NCBI GenBank assembly: GCA_002709235.1
Contig: PAQI01000010.1
Coordinates: 136,278 to 200,277 of the forward strand
Length of the DNA stretch: 64,000 nucleotides
Source: Hirschia sp.
GTDB lineage: Bacteria > Pseudomonadota > Alphaproteobacteria > Caulobacterales > Hyphomonadaceae
Direction of reading: 5' to 3'
The notes below the pieces were generated by a model. That model ran no database searches. It saw only the letters and a list, made by a program, of their open reading frames with translations, and was not told where the DNA came from. The stretch's first letter is position 1. Each line of letters starts with the position of its first letter. Shown here piece by piece: positions 1 through 7,771 of this stretch. Position numbers and translations under genes: made by a program.

Positions 1-65
1 CATGGACCCCTCCAGTAAACTTACTTGAGCGACCCTTTTCTGTGCGCTGTTCCCGTAATCAACTT

Positions 66-94
66 GCAGGAATAAAACTCCTGCTCCTTTTTTT
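66..94 (+). terminator. Rho-independent terminator candidate
   Basis: A 6-bp stem (GCAGGA at 66-71 pairing with TCCTGC at 79-84) with a 7-base A-rich loop is followed by TCC and a run of seven T. The stem is short, but the T run is on the correct side for plus-strand transcription entering from left of the window. Confidence 0.5.
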
Positions 95-136
95 ATTGTC
101 AATATTGCGTGCCAACGCTTCTGCCGGGAGGTGATT

Positions 137-205
137 ATGTCAACTGGTGAACAAACGGATCTGGTGCTGGTATTTGTATCGATCAAATTGCGAGCGATTC
201 TCTAA
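137..205 (+). CDS. Possible 22-residue small protein or leader peptide
   Basis: The frame starts at ATG 137, ends at TAA 203-205 and encodes MSTGEQTDLVLVFVSIKLRAIL. It is notable only for the sequence in front of it: GGGAGGTGATT directly precedes the ATG and is close to a perfect complement of the 16S rRNA 3' end. The C-terminal half is hydrophobic with one Lys and one Arg, so a small membrane peptide is possible. I recognise no family. With so short a frame, chance cannot be excluded. Confidence 0.25.
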   Translation: MSTGEQTDLVLVFVSIKLRAIL

Positions 206-440
206 AAAAGTGACCAAACGGAAGCAGTATGACGTTCGGCCCGAGAGCAAATACAATTGCGGGTAGCATAACTGATGAGCTGAGTTGCGTTTGGCAACTT
301 TGTCACCGGCAAGACTTAGGCAGCTTCGTGCCTGTCAACGCGTAAAAATCGAACAAGTCGTTGAATATATTGACACGACTGATGAGAATTCAGTCTGTAC
401 AATCTCATGAGAAATCAGTGCGACCCGAGTCACGGTCGAG

Positions 441-1214
441 CTATTTCAAGGAATAATTGATCGGTACCGTGAATGTAAGGTCCGTCTCATGCAGCTCAGG
501 TGGCGGTGGTGGAAGGGGCGAGGCGATCTTGAGTAGCTTGAGCGTCGCCTTGTCCAGAACCGTGTAGCCGGAGCTGTTTTCGATACGCTGCTCCAGAATG
601 TTTCCCTCTGTATCCAGACGAAACCAGACCTTTACCACGCCCTGTTGGCGTCGGCTGCGTGCCTGTTGGGGGTATCGTTTGTATTTGAGGAACCAGACCT
701 GGAGCAGGCCAGCATAGGCAGCCTGTTCCTTGTCGACACCATTCGGCACACCAAAGGCGGTTGTCTTCGCGCCCTTTGGGGTAGAGTTGCCGGGCGCTGA
801 TCTTGATGTTTTCGATGCCGATTTCTGAGGCTGTGACTGCGCTTGCGTGGTGGCCGGCTTCGGAGTTGTTAGGGGCGTGTGCTCGGTTGTTGGCACAAGG
901 TCCGCAACGGTTGGCTGTGGTTTCGGTGGGGAAACGACTGGCTTCGGCTCTGGTGGTGAAGATTGAGGTTCGGGTGGAGGTGGTTCAGGCTGGGGGGGTG
1001 TCGGTGCCGGTGGTTCCTCAACGGGTTCAGGTTCGCCTGATGCTTCCAGCGCACCTTCAAGTGAACCCAGAGGCATAAGCAGGATCTCATGCTCGACTAC
1101 CGGCGATTGGGTTGTTTCATCAATGCCTGAGGACGAAAACCCTGCCAGTGCGGCGGCATGGGCCGCAACTGCACCAACAAAGGCGATCAGCCAGATCATT
1201 GCTTTCTGGCTCAT
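441..1214 (-). CDS. tonB: TonB energy-transducing protein
   Basis: This 257-residue protein couples inner-membrane proton flow to TonB-dependent outer-membrane receptors. It has the standard three-part layout: an N-terminal membrane anchor (about residues 6-26), a periplasmic Pro/Glu/Lys-rich spacer (about 50-125, with runs such as PQPEPPPPEP), and a C-terminal TonB domain (about 165-257) with the YP..AR...QG.V.V.F pattern. It is the last gene of the operon. Its start overlaps the end of the preceding exbD by 4 bases (ATGA type), which implies translational coupling. Its natural partner is the siderophore receptor encoded at the head of the same operon, though the other TonB receptors in the window may also use it. 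Confidence 0.93.
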   Translation of the reverse strand: MSQKAMIWLIAFVGAVAAHAAALAGFSSSGIDETTQSPVVEHEILLMPLGSLEGALEASGEPEPVEEPPAPTPPQPEPPPPEPQSSPPEPKPVVSPPKPQPTVADLVPTTEHTPLTTPKPATTQAQSQPQKSASKTSRSAPGNSTPKGAKTTAFGVPNGVDKEQAAYAGLLQVWFLKYKRYPQQARSRRQQGVVKVWFRLDTEGNILEQRIENSSGYTVLDKATLKLLKIASPLPPPPPELHETDLTFTVPINYSLK

Positions 1215-1630
1215 GGCGCTTCCTGTATGCGGGTCGTGAGTTTGACGCGTGATGAGCCTGCTGTCCGCAAGGTTTCCAGCACCTCGATCACTTTTGTGGA
1301 ATCAATCTCCTTGTCAGCCACGATCCGAACCGATTGATCGGGCTGAGCAGATATTGCGGCGTTGAGTTGGGCGGTAAAGTCATCTTCGTCCAGCAATTGA
1401 TTGCCCAGAGCGAGTTGACCATTCTGCGCGATAAAGATCGTCAGATCGGCTTCATCACTTTCAGCTTCGGCGACAGAAGCGGGAGGGTCGACATCGACTG
1501 GCTCTACATCCTTGATGACGCCTGCGACCAGAAAGAAGATAAGCAGCAGGAAGACAATATTGATCAGTGGCATGATACGATCATCAATGCTCGTGGTCTT
1601 CTGGGCGTTATGTATGGCGGCCAATTTCAT
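1211..1630 (-). CDS. exbD: ExbD-type biopolymer transporter, second copy, Asp replaced by Asn
   Basis: A 139-residue ExbD/TolR family protein: short cytoplasmic N terminus, a single membrane helix (about 20-41) and a periplasmic domain. In ExbD the helix normally carries an Asp that takes part in proton movement (PLID in the motif). Here the motif reads MPLINIVFLLL, and the codon on the minus strand is AAT, so the residue is Asn. The neighbouring exbD (1627-2028) keeps the Asp. The gene overlaps both neighbours by 4 bases, so it is translated with them. It may form a mixed ExbD dimer with its neighbour in the ExbB pentamer; that is inference. Overall fold assignment is secure. Confidence 0.9.
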   Translation of the reverse strand: MKLAAIHNAQKTTSIDDRIMPLINIVFLLLIFFLVAGVIKDVEPVDVDPPASVAEAESDEADLTIFIAQNGQLALGNQLLDEDDFTAQLNAAISAQPDQSVRIVADKEIDSTKVIEVLETLRTAGSSRVKLTTRIQEAP

Positions 1631-2028
1631 TGAGTCGCCTCTGCCGATTGCAGAGCGATGGCACGGCCGCCGGAGGCTTTCAGTGCGTCCATGACCTCCA
1701 CAGTGGTTTCTAGTGGGATGCCCTGCGACACAACCAGGCTGACCGGGTCGCCGGATGCAAGGCGCACATTGAGCACATCATGGATATCGTCCAGCGCCAG
1801 CAAGCGACCGTCAAAAGTTAGCCCATCTGCGCTCAGCTCAAGATTGATGACCTTGTCCATCATGTCTTGAGTCGATGTTGTGGATGGCGTTGCCATATCC
1901 ATGTTGCGGCGAACCACGAATGTGGATGTCAGCATGAAAAACAGAAGCAGGATGAAGACGACATCGATCAACGGTGTCATCGAGATCCTTGTGCCTGCGG
2001 GCTTGTCACTGAGCTGCGCGAATTTCAT
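1627..2028 (-). CDS. exbD: ExbD-type biopolymer transporter, canonical copy
   Basis: A 133-residue ExbD family protein of the TonB-ExbB-ExbD motor in the inner membrane. The membrane helix (about 17-38) contains MTPLIDVVFILLL with the conserved Asp needed for use of the proton gradient. The rest is the periplasmic domain. The start lies 23 bases inside the end of exbB, and the stop overlaps the next exbD, which is the tight packing of a co-translated motor. Operons with two ExbD copies behind one ExbB are known; what is odd is that only this copy retains the Asp. Confidence 0.92.
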   Translation of the reverse strand: MKFAQLSDKPAGTRISMTPLIDVVFILLLFFMLTSTFVVRRNMDMATPSTTSTQDMMDKVINLELSADGLTFDGRLLALDDIHDVLNVRLASGDPVSLVVSQGIPLETTVEVMDALKASGGRAIALQSAEATQ

Positions 2029-2713
2029 TGGGCGTGCTCTCGGTGCGGTGTGTGAGATCTGGGGTGAAGATCCGGGTGACGGCGTCTTCGGTACGGTGGG
2101 CGCATCGCTGAATGGCGCGCTCGAACCAGCTTGAAACCGCTACAACAGGGATTGCGACGATCAATCCAGCAGCGGTCGTCAGAAGTGCCGCCCAGATACC
2201 ACCCGACAGAATGGCTGGGTCGACATTGCGGCCAGCCGCTTCCATGGCGCGGAATGCCTCGATCATGCCGAGCACCGTGCCCAGCAGGCCAAGCAGCGGC
2301 GATAGCGAACCGATCAGGTCGAGAATGCTGAGTTGCGATTTGAGGCCATTGATGCCCACACTCGCCACGCGCTCGACTTCCTCGCGAACCAGAGCATCGC
2401 TGGCGTCAGGGCGCATGGTGCCGCGGATAGCGGTTGCCACGGCCATGGATGTCGGATCCTTGGCGCCCTGTACGGCTGCAAGCGCTTCGGTTCTGCGCCC
2501 TTCTCGAAACAGCTGTACGGCCCGCTCCACATGCGCCGTTTTGCCCATGCCCGTCATCATGAATTGAACCAGCTTGTAGATGATGATGGTGAGAGCGATG
2601 ATCGACAAGACCATTAACAGCCAGACGACCGGGCCACCCGTCATTACCAGATCGAATGCGCCGCCTTTTGTGTCGGTGGTGGCTTCAATTGCTGCTGTCG
2701 GTTCCATTTTCAT
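2006..2713 (-). CDS. exbB: ExbB/TolQ/MotA family proton channel
   Basis: A 235-residue inner-membrane protein that forms the pentameric channel of the TonB motor. Three membrane segments are visible: about 28-50, 130-154 (with the Gly-rich SPLLGLLGTVLGMIEAF run typical of the family) and 172-196 (GIWAALLTTAAGLIVAIP, the conserved third helix). A cytoplasmic loop separates the first two. It follows the PKHD hydroxylase gene by 30 bases and overlaps the first exbD. Size and context favour ExbB of the iron system over TolQ: there is no tolA, tolB or pal nearby. Confidence 0.92.
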   Translation of the reverse strand: MKMEPTAAIEATTDTKGGAFDLVMTGGPVVWLLMVLSIIALTIIIYKLVQFMMTGMGKTAHVERAVQLFREGRRTEALAAVQGAKDPTSMAVATAIRGTMRPDASDALVREEVERVASVGINGLKSQLSILDLIGSLSPLLGLLGTVLGMIEAFRAMEAAGRNVDPAILSGGIWAALLTTAAGLIVAIPVVAVSSWFERAIQRCAHRTEDAVTRIFTPDLTHRTESTPNEIRAAQ

Positions 2714-2743
2714 GGCCTTTTCGAAACGTAGGTCAAACGCGGA

Positions 2744-3424
2744 TCAGACGGTTGCCCATCTGCGCACAAGATTATGGTAGACGCCCGTAAGCTGGACGAT
2801 TGAAGGATGGTCTGGATTGCTGGCCGCCATGGCCTGTATGGCGCTGTCCATATCGAACAGGAGGGTGCGCTGGCCGTCATCGCGCACCATGCTCTGTATC
2901 CAGAAGAAAGATGCCACACGTACCCCGCGCGTGACGGGCGTTACACGATGCAGGCTCGTCGAGGGATAGAGGATCATGTCGCCTGCATCCAGCTTGATGG
3001 AATGCGAACCATAGGTGTCGTCGATGACCAGTTCGCCGCCCTCATAGCTGTCGGGCTCCGACAGGAACAATGTGGCAGACAGATCCGTGCGAATACGAAA
3101 ATCGCTGCCAGGCAGAGGGCGAATGGAATTGTCGACATGGTTGGCGAAGTTCTGGCCGCCAGCATAGCGGTTGAACAGCGGTGGGTAGACCTTGTGTGGC
3201 AAGGCAGCAGAGATGAAGAGCGGATTGGTCTGGAGTGAATCCAGTATGATATTTCCTGCTTGTTGGGCTTCGCTGCTATCACCAGCCAATTGCTCGTTCT
3301 TCTTTGCCTGCGCGGCCTGGGCACCGGATGTCACATTCCCATCAACCCAGTTTGCGCCATCTATCAGATGGCGCATTTCGGCAACTTTCGTCTTCGAAAG
3401 AACTTCAGGTATTCGGACCAGCAT
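2744..3424 (-). CDS. piuC: PKHD-type Fe(II)/2-oxoglutarate hydroxylase (PiuC/YbiX family)
   Basis: A 226-residue iron- and 2-oxoglutarate-dependent dioxygenase. Iron ligands are visible as H96-x-D98 in NHVDNS and distal H159 in SLHRVTP, followed by an Arg (166 or 169) for 2-oxoglutarate. The reading frame is open up to 3574, but the family begins [10 protein letters not shown]; the ATG at 3424 gives exactly the family length, while the upstream extension lacks similarity and runs into the end of the receptor gene. PiuC/YbiX genes sit next to catecholate siderophore receptors of the Fiu/PiuA kind, as here, and are thought to act in siderophore use; the exact substrate is not known to me. Confidence 0.9.
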   Translation of the reverse strand: MLVRIPEVLSKTKVAEMRHLIDGANWVDGNVTSGAQAAQAKKNEQLAGDSSEAQQAGNIILDSLQTNPLFISAALPHKVYPPLFNRYAGGQNFANHVDNSIRPLPGSDFRIRTDLSATLFLSEPDSYEGGELVIDDTYGSHSIKLDAGDMILYPSTSLHRVTPVTRGVRVASFFWIQSMVRDDGQRTLLFDMDSAIQAMAASNPDHPSIVQLTGVYHNLVRRWATV

Positions 3425-3462
3425 TGGCTTCGTTTTGTTATTTATGGGCTGACAGATTGGTC

Positions 3463-3491
3463 CGGGGCCACAGCAATTATCCGTGGCCCCG
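3463..3491. other. Strong hairpin between receptor and piuC
   Basis: A perfect 9-bp stem (CGGGGCCAC at 3463-3471 with GTGGCCCCG at 3483-3491) encloses an 11-base loop. It lies in the 76-base gap between the receptor stop and the piuC start. In the direction of transcription (minus) no T run follows, so it is unlikely to be a full terminator. It may stabilise the receptor part of the mRNA or partly attenuate the downstream genes. Confidence 0.5.
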
Positions 3492-3500
3492 ATCCGGTTT

Positions 3501-5714
3501 TTAGTATTTGAACTGGAGACTGCCGATAACAGTCCGACCTGCTGCGACAGTTGCCATGTGAGTGGCGTAGACACGCTCGAAATATCGCTCGTCGAACACG
3601 TTATTCACATTGAGCTGAAAGGCAATGTTGTCGGTAAAGTCATAGGATGCCATGGCATCGAAACGCCAGTAATCATCAACGCTCTTGGTGTTGGCCGTGT
3701 TACCGAAGCGCTCTGACATATAGCTCGCGCCACCGCCAATCTGGGCATTTTCCAGGACATCATAGGTCGTCCAGAGGGTGAAGCTGTGCTCTGGTGTGTT
3801 GGGCATCTTGTTGCCGACCTGATCAGTATTGATCGGACCAGCGTCGACGATTTCCGAGTCCAGAAAGCTGTAGCCTGCGAACACGCCCCAATCAGGCGTG
3901 ATATTCCCAGCCGCGCTCAGCTCGATACCATCCACGCGCTGCTCACCAATGGCTTGTTGCGGAGCGCCGCGTCCTGCCTCGATGGGCACGTGGCCGTCAA
4001 TGATTTCATTGCGGAAAATGGCCGCTGTCAGGGCGATATCGCCTGCACCCGGTTCCCACTTGACGCCGATTTCGTAATTGCGGTTCTTCTCCGGGCTCAG
4101 ATCCTCAGTGGTTGCAGAGATATTGTCGCCGCCATCTCCGATCGTGGACCCGGAAGGCGTTGCCGCAGTCGCGAAGGATGCATAGACGCTGGTGTTGTAG
4201 ACGGGTTTGTAGACCACACCGGCCTGATAGCTGACGATGGTTTCTGAATTTGAAAGGCCCGTAGAGGTCTCTGTCTCGAAGTCATCGGCACGCAGGCCAA
4301 GATTCACGATCCATTTGTCTGAGACAGTGATTGAATCGAAGACATACACACCGATTGTGTCGGCAGTTGTGTTGGTGGGATCGTTCAGCGTGTAGCTACC
4401 GGCCCATGGGTCGTTCGGGTTGGGGTTGTAGAGATCTGTACAATTGTAGCCGCTCGCAGCGCCTGCACCGAACTGGTCACAACCACCGCGTGGAATGTCG
4501 ACACCACCGGGCGCTGTCGTGTCGACTGAGTAGGTGGCGCGGTCTGTTTCCTCGCTGGTGAATTCCAGACCGGTGGATAGGCTATGCGCGAGCGTTCCGG
4601 TGTTGAACCAGGCTTGCAGATCAGTCTGGTTGGTGAAGGTGTCGGTTTCTGAATTGGTCGTCTTGGGATTACGATAGACCAGCCCATTCGCCACATTGCC
4701 CTGAGAGTCGTCGGGGTTACTGGCGATATAGGCGAGACTGGATGTCATGATCCGCGTGATATTGCGCAGGCGGAGGTTGTCATTGAAGTCGTGGCTGACT
4801 TCCACTTGCCCCGAATCCAGCTGGGATTCATTGAAATCACGGTTCAGCAGGCCGTAGAAATTGTCCAGATCAATGCCTTCAACAGGCTTACCTGTGACCA
4901 GATCCAGCGGCACACCATAGTCGACAATGCCGTCTGACTCATAATGGATGTAGCTCGCCGTGACTTTGGTTGGTCCGTTCAGGCCCCAGGCGATGGAGGG
5001 AGCGATGCCCCAGCGATCATCGTATACGCCGTCACGACCTGCGATTTCGGAATCGTGACCAAGTACGTTCAGGCGTACAGCCAGATTTTCGTTGATAGCT
5101 TCGTTCACATCCAGAGTACCGCGCAGATAGTCTGCATTGCCGACACCGATAGCGCCAGAGATGAAGTCTTCCGCCTTTGGTGTCTTGGTGACGAGGTTCA
5201 GGCTTCCACCTGCTGCGCCACGACCGGCGAGGGGCCCACTTGCACCGCGTACGACTTCGATCTGTTCAAGGTTGAATGTGTCGCGTGTCTGGGAGCTGGA
5301 ATCGCGCAAGCCATCAACAAGGATACCGGCAGTTGATTCAGCGCCCCGGATGAAGGGACGGTCAGCTAGAGGTGCGCCACCTTCACCCATTGCCATGGTG
5401 ATGCCTGGAACCGTGCGCAGGGCGTCCGCCAGAGAGGTTGCGCCGGTTTCCTGAAGCACTTCTTCTGTAACCACGGTCACGGAACGCGGTGTATCGATGA
5501 GCGGTGCGACATATTTCGGGGCGTTCGGTTCAGCCTTGTAGTCCGGTTCAAGGGCATCGATTGCTACTTCGCCAACTTCAACAGGCTCGGACTGGCTTGT
5601 TTCTGCCTGTGTCTGGGCCTGGGCAGTCAACGGGATCATCACGAGACCGAGCGTTGTCGTCGCCAATAGCGTATTGAAGTGTCGAATGCCGTTACTGGCC
5701 GTCTTGATTTCCAT
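3501..5714 (-). CDS. TonB-dependent catecholate-type siderophore receptor
   Basis: A 737-residue outer-membrane receptor. Residues 1 to about 33 are a signal peptide ending in a run such as PLTAQAQ. The plug domain follows (about 70-185), with the family patterns [29 protein letters not shown] and [18 protein letters not shown]. The remainder is the 22-strand barrel, ending in an aromatic residue (LQFKY) as expected for Bam-dependent insertion. The plug wording ([23 protein letters not shown]) matches the Fiu/PiuA/CirA-like catecholate group. It heads the operon receptor-piuC-exbB-exbD-exbD-tonB, and an iron-regulator-like palindrome lies about 75 bases upstream. The ligand is probably a ferric catecholate, by family and context only. 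Confidence 0.92.
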   Translation of the reverse strand: MEIKTASNGIRHFNTLLATTTLGLVMIPLTAQAQTQAETSQSEPVEVGEVAIDALEPDYKAEPNAPKYVAPLIDTPRSVTVVTEEVLQETGATSLADALRTVPGITMAMGEGGAPLADRPFIRGAESTAGILVDGLRDSSSQTRDTFNLEQIEVVRGASGPLAGRGAAGGSLNLVTKTPKAEDFISGAIGVGNADYLRGTLDVNEAINENLAVRLNVLGHDSEIAGRDGVYDDRWGIAPSIAWGLNGPTKVTASYIHYESDGIVDYGVPLDLVTGKPVEGIDLDNFYGLLNRDFNESQLDSGQVEVSHDFNDNLRLRNITRIMTSSLAYIASNPDDSQGNVANGLVYRNPKTTNSETDTFTNQTDLQAWFNTGTLAHSLSTGLEFTSEETDRATYSVDTTAPGGVDIPRGGCDQFGAGAASGYNCTDLYNPNPNDPWAGSYTLNDPTNTTADTIGVYVFDSITVSDKWIVNLGLRADDFETETSTGLSNSETIVSYQAGVVYKPVYNTSVYASFATAATPSGSTIGDGGDNISATTEDLSPEKNRNYEIGVKWEPGAGDIALTAAIFRNEIIDGHVPIEAGRGAPQQAIGEQRVDGIELSAAGNITPDWGVFAGYSFLDSEIVDAGPINTDQVGNKMPNTPEHSFTLWTTYDVLENAQIGGGASYMSERFGNTANTKSVDDYWRFDAMASYDFTDNIAFQLNVNNVFDERYFERVYATHMATVAAGRTVIGSLQFKY

Positions 5715-5786
5715 CTTTCCCGTCCTCTGGATATTTCCCTGTGTGAATGCGAACTAGTTGCAAAAAGACGATCTAGCAAGTGCTTT

Positions 5787-5806
5787 TGCGTATTATTCGC
5801 AATAAT
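5787..5806. promoter_or_regulatory. Fur-like operator upstream of the siderophore operon
   Basis: Two overlapping palindromes are seen: TGCG-TATTATT-CGCA at 5787-5801 and ATTATT-CGC-AATAAT at 5792-5806. Overlapping 7-1-7-like palindromes rich in AATAAT and TGC/GCA are characteristic of Fur-family sites in alphaproteobacteria. It lies about 75 bases upstream of the receptor start, where iron repression would be expected. Assignment to Fur rather than Irr or another regulator is inference. Confidence 0.5.
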
Positions 5807-5946
5807 ATTCCAATTGTGGGAACCAGGACTCGCTGCGCTCGTCTGGCTGTAGAATCTGCATGGTCGGTCTGTAGTTGATACAAGGCGGACCGACAGACCA
5901 CGGAGCGCATCCCGAGCGGGGATCGAAAAAAATTTTATATGGCTTG

Positions 5947-5971
5947 GGAATAAAACCTGAGCTGCCGCGTC
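5947..5971 (+). promoter_or_regulatory. ECF-type promoter of the secreted-protein gene
   Basis: GGAAT at 5947-5951, a 16-base spacer and CGTC at 5968-5971. The same spacing and both boxes recur in front of the ECF sigma gene (9270-9294), including the AAAA that follows the first box. ECF promoters typically have a GGAA-type -35 and a CGT-type -10. Transcription would start near 5978, leaving a leader of about 30 bases that contains the ribosome binding site AAAAGGA. Confidence 0.6.
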
Positions 5972-6006
5972 AACTGGGCATCAACACAGCAAAAAGGAAT
6001 TGTGTG

Positions 6007-6756
6007 ATGTCTTTCAAAACGACTATTTCTGTATTGGCATTGGCCGCAGCGACAACAATGGCTGCGCATGCTCAGGTTAGTGCCAACGTCTCAGTGGACG
6101 CGTCTGCTACCGGCAACGCTCAAAGCGAAACCAATGCAAATGCTGGAACCAGCGTGAACGGCAATGCTCAGATCAGCTCGGAAGGTGCCAGCGCTGATGG
6201 GGCAGCAAGCACGAACGGATCCGTAGACAATTCAACAACGGGATCAGCATCGGGTGCATCCGTAGGAGCTGCTTCCGGTGGTGTGAACATTTCTAGCGTG
6301 ACCAACACTGCACAGACGACGACTACCGAAGCAACTGATGAGGCTGCAGGTAAAGCCGCTGAGATTGAGGCAGGCGTGGAATCCGGGGTCACTCAGGCCG
6401 TTGAAACGTCTCAAGGCGTTGCCGCGAAAGCAGAAGCGGCGGCAAATGGTGCTGTTTCAGGCGCTCTTGCCTCAGGTGAGGCGGGTGCCGAAGAGGCCGA
6501 AGGTGAAGCCAATGAACTGGCATCAACGACAGAAGGCCTCGGCGAAATCGGTGTTGCAGGTTCAGTGGCTGGCGATTTCGGAGCAGATCTTTCCCAGACT
6601 GTCGGCGACGTTGTGTCCACAGATGTTGCAGGTGACGTGACCGGGGATATTGCAGGTCAGCTTCAGGCTGACATTGTGGATGATATCACGACCTCGATCA
6701 CTGAAGACATCACGACGGATGTCGTCGGTGACCTTACAGGCGATCTGGGACTTTAA
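6007..6756 (+). CDS. Secreted acidic Ala/Gly/Asp-rich low-complexity protein
   Basis: A 249-residue exported protein without a family I recognise. The start at ATG 6007 is chosen because it is preceded by AAAAAGGA and begins a clean signal peptide (cleavage after AHA, about residue 22); the frame is open upstream to 5875 without signal. The mature part has almost no aromatic residues and no Cys. It has an N-terminal Asn/Ser/Ala/Gly region (about 24-115), an Ala/Glu-rich middle that may be helical (about 115-190), and a C-terminal series of short Asp repeats of the form DVxGD, DIxG and DITxxI (about 200-249). The repeats resemble the N terminus of the protease at 7772-9196. An ECF-type promoter matches that of the sigma gene nearby, so it is a likely target of that sigma factor. 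Confidence 0.75.
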   Translation: MSFKTTISVLALAAATTMAAHAQVSANVSVDASATGNAQSETNANAGTSVNGNAQISSEGASADGAASTNGSVDNSTTGSASGASVGAASGGVNISSVTNTAQTTTTEATDEAAGKAAEIEAGVESGVTQAVETSQGVAAKAEAAANGAVSGALASGEAGAEEAEGEANELASTTEGLGEIGVAGSVAGDFGADLSQTVGDVVSTDVAGDVTGDIAGQLQADIVDDITTSITEDITTDVVGDLTGDLGL

Positions 6757-6770
6757 TCCGTTCCTGACAG

Positions 6771-6812
6771 CGGCCGACGTGCGCAGACAATCGCGCGTCG
6801 GCCGACTTTTGT
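6771..6812 (+). terminator. Rho-independent terminator after the secreted-protein gene
   Basis: A 13-bp stem with one G-T pair (CGGCCGACGTGCG at 6771-6783 with CGCGCGTCGGCCG at 6792-6804), an 8-base loop, then ACTTTT. It lies 15 bases after the stop codon. The beta-barrel gene starts 28 bases later, so that gene is read either by read-through or from its own promoter. Confidence 0.8.
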
Positions 6813-6839
6813 CTCATCACATTCAGAAGAGAATTCAAT

Positions 6840-7757
6840 ATGCCTAATCAGATGATCCGGCGCATGAGCGCCATTTGCGCGATTTCCGCGCTTGCATGCC
6901 CAGCAGCCCTGGCCGATGAGACCTTCAATTGGTCATTCGAGGCCAGTGCAGGCTCTGGTTTCGACAGCAATGTCGGCATTGCCGAGCTTGATCAGGCAAC
7001 GGGAGAGGGCGATGCCGCCCTGTTGTTGGGAGCAAAGGCGGGATTGGAGTTCAAGCCCGTCAAACGTCTCAAGCTGAATGCAGGCTATGATTATTCTGGA
7101 ACGTTTTACGATGAATATGACCAGTTCAATCTTGAAACCCACCTGGGGTCACTGGGTGCGGAATATGATTTCGAAATTCTCAGTGCGGGTGTCCTCTATA
7201 ATCATGTCGATGCACGTCTCGATGGTGACAGCTATCTGACTTATGAGATGGCTTCGCCCTATGTCTCGAAGCTCTTTGCTGACAAGGTCTTTGTACGGGC
7301 GGCCTATGAGGCTGCCGAAAAGAGCTATGATACCAACCAGTTTCGGGATGCAGATGCAGAAGCTGTGCGCGTAGACGGCTATTACTTCCTGCAGGGCCGG
7401 GACAAAGTCGTCTCCGTTACCGGGAAGGTCACCGAGGAAGATGCCGTGTCTGATGCCTTCGATTATGATGGCTTTCAGACCAAGGCACGCTACACGCAGC
7501 GTTTCAACATGTTCGGGAAAGCCAGCAAGGCACGTATTGGCGCTGAGTATGAGCAGCGTGACTATGCTGGCGTTACCCCGCAGATCGGCACGTCGCGCGA
7601 TGATACGGTGTTTGCAGCGGTCAGCCAGCTTGAGGTTGATTTGTTTGGTCCGGTCGCGATGCAGGTCGATTACAGCTATCGCAACCGGGATTCCAATCTA
7701 CCAGCCGCAGACTATGACGAACATATCGGTGAACTTCGTTTCAAGGCGGCATTCTGA
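6840..7757 (+). CDS. Outer-membrane beta-barrel protein
   Basis: A 305-residue protein with a signal peptide (about 1-25, ending PAALA) and a mature part made of alternating strands rich in Tyr, Phe, Asp and Gly. It ends in Phe (FKAAF), the usual signature of an outer-membrane barrel. Near the start is SGFDSNVGIAE; a D-S-N element of this kind is seen in barrels related to the Slam/DUF560 and surface-exposed OMP groups. I count room for roughly 12-14 strands but cannot model them. It lies between the secreted Asp-rich protein and the protease, and may serve their export or surface attachment; this is inference from position only. Confidence 0.75.
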   Translation: MPNQMIRRMSAICAISALACPAALADETFNWSFEASAGSGFDSNVGIAELDQATGEGDAALLLGAKAGLEFKPVKRLKLNAGYDYSGTFYDEYDQFNLETHLGSLGAEYDFEILSAGVLYNHVDARLDGDSYLTYEMASPYVSKLFADKVFVRAAYEAAEKSYDTNQFRDADAEAVRVDGYYFLQGRDKVVSVTGKVTEEDAVSDAFDYDGFQTKARYTQRFNMFGKASKARIGAEYEQRDYAGVTPQIGTSRDDTVFAAVSQLEVDLFGPVAMQVDYSYRNRDSNLPAADYDEHIGELRFKAAF

Positions 7758-7771
7758 TCCGGTTTTTGTGT

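Larger units (their letters stand above)
1..440. other. Intergenic region downstream of tonB
   Basis: No long reading frame is convincing here. The stretch holds a terminator-like hairpin at 66-94 on the plus strand, probably ending a gene that lies before the window, and a 22-codon frame at 137-205 behind a very strong ribosome binding site (both listed separately). A loose direct repeat of about 14 bases (TGATGAGAATTCAG near 380 and TCATGAGAAATCAG near 407) is also visible. Nothing else stands out. Confidence 0.5.

Noticed and set aside
72..94. GGAATAAAA at 69-77 as a third copy of the ECF promoter
   Set aside because: The first box and A tract match, but no CGTC occurs 16 bases later; the T run there belongs to a terminator.
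803..1090. Frames on both strands inside tonB
   Set aside because: They are shadows of the Pro-rich spacer of tonB.
3463..3491. Hairpin as a terminator of the receptor gene
   Set aside because: The T run (near 3497) is on the wrong side for minus-strand transcription, and the genes that follow clearly belong to the same system.
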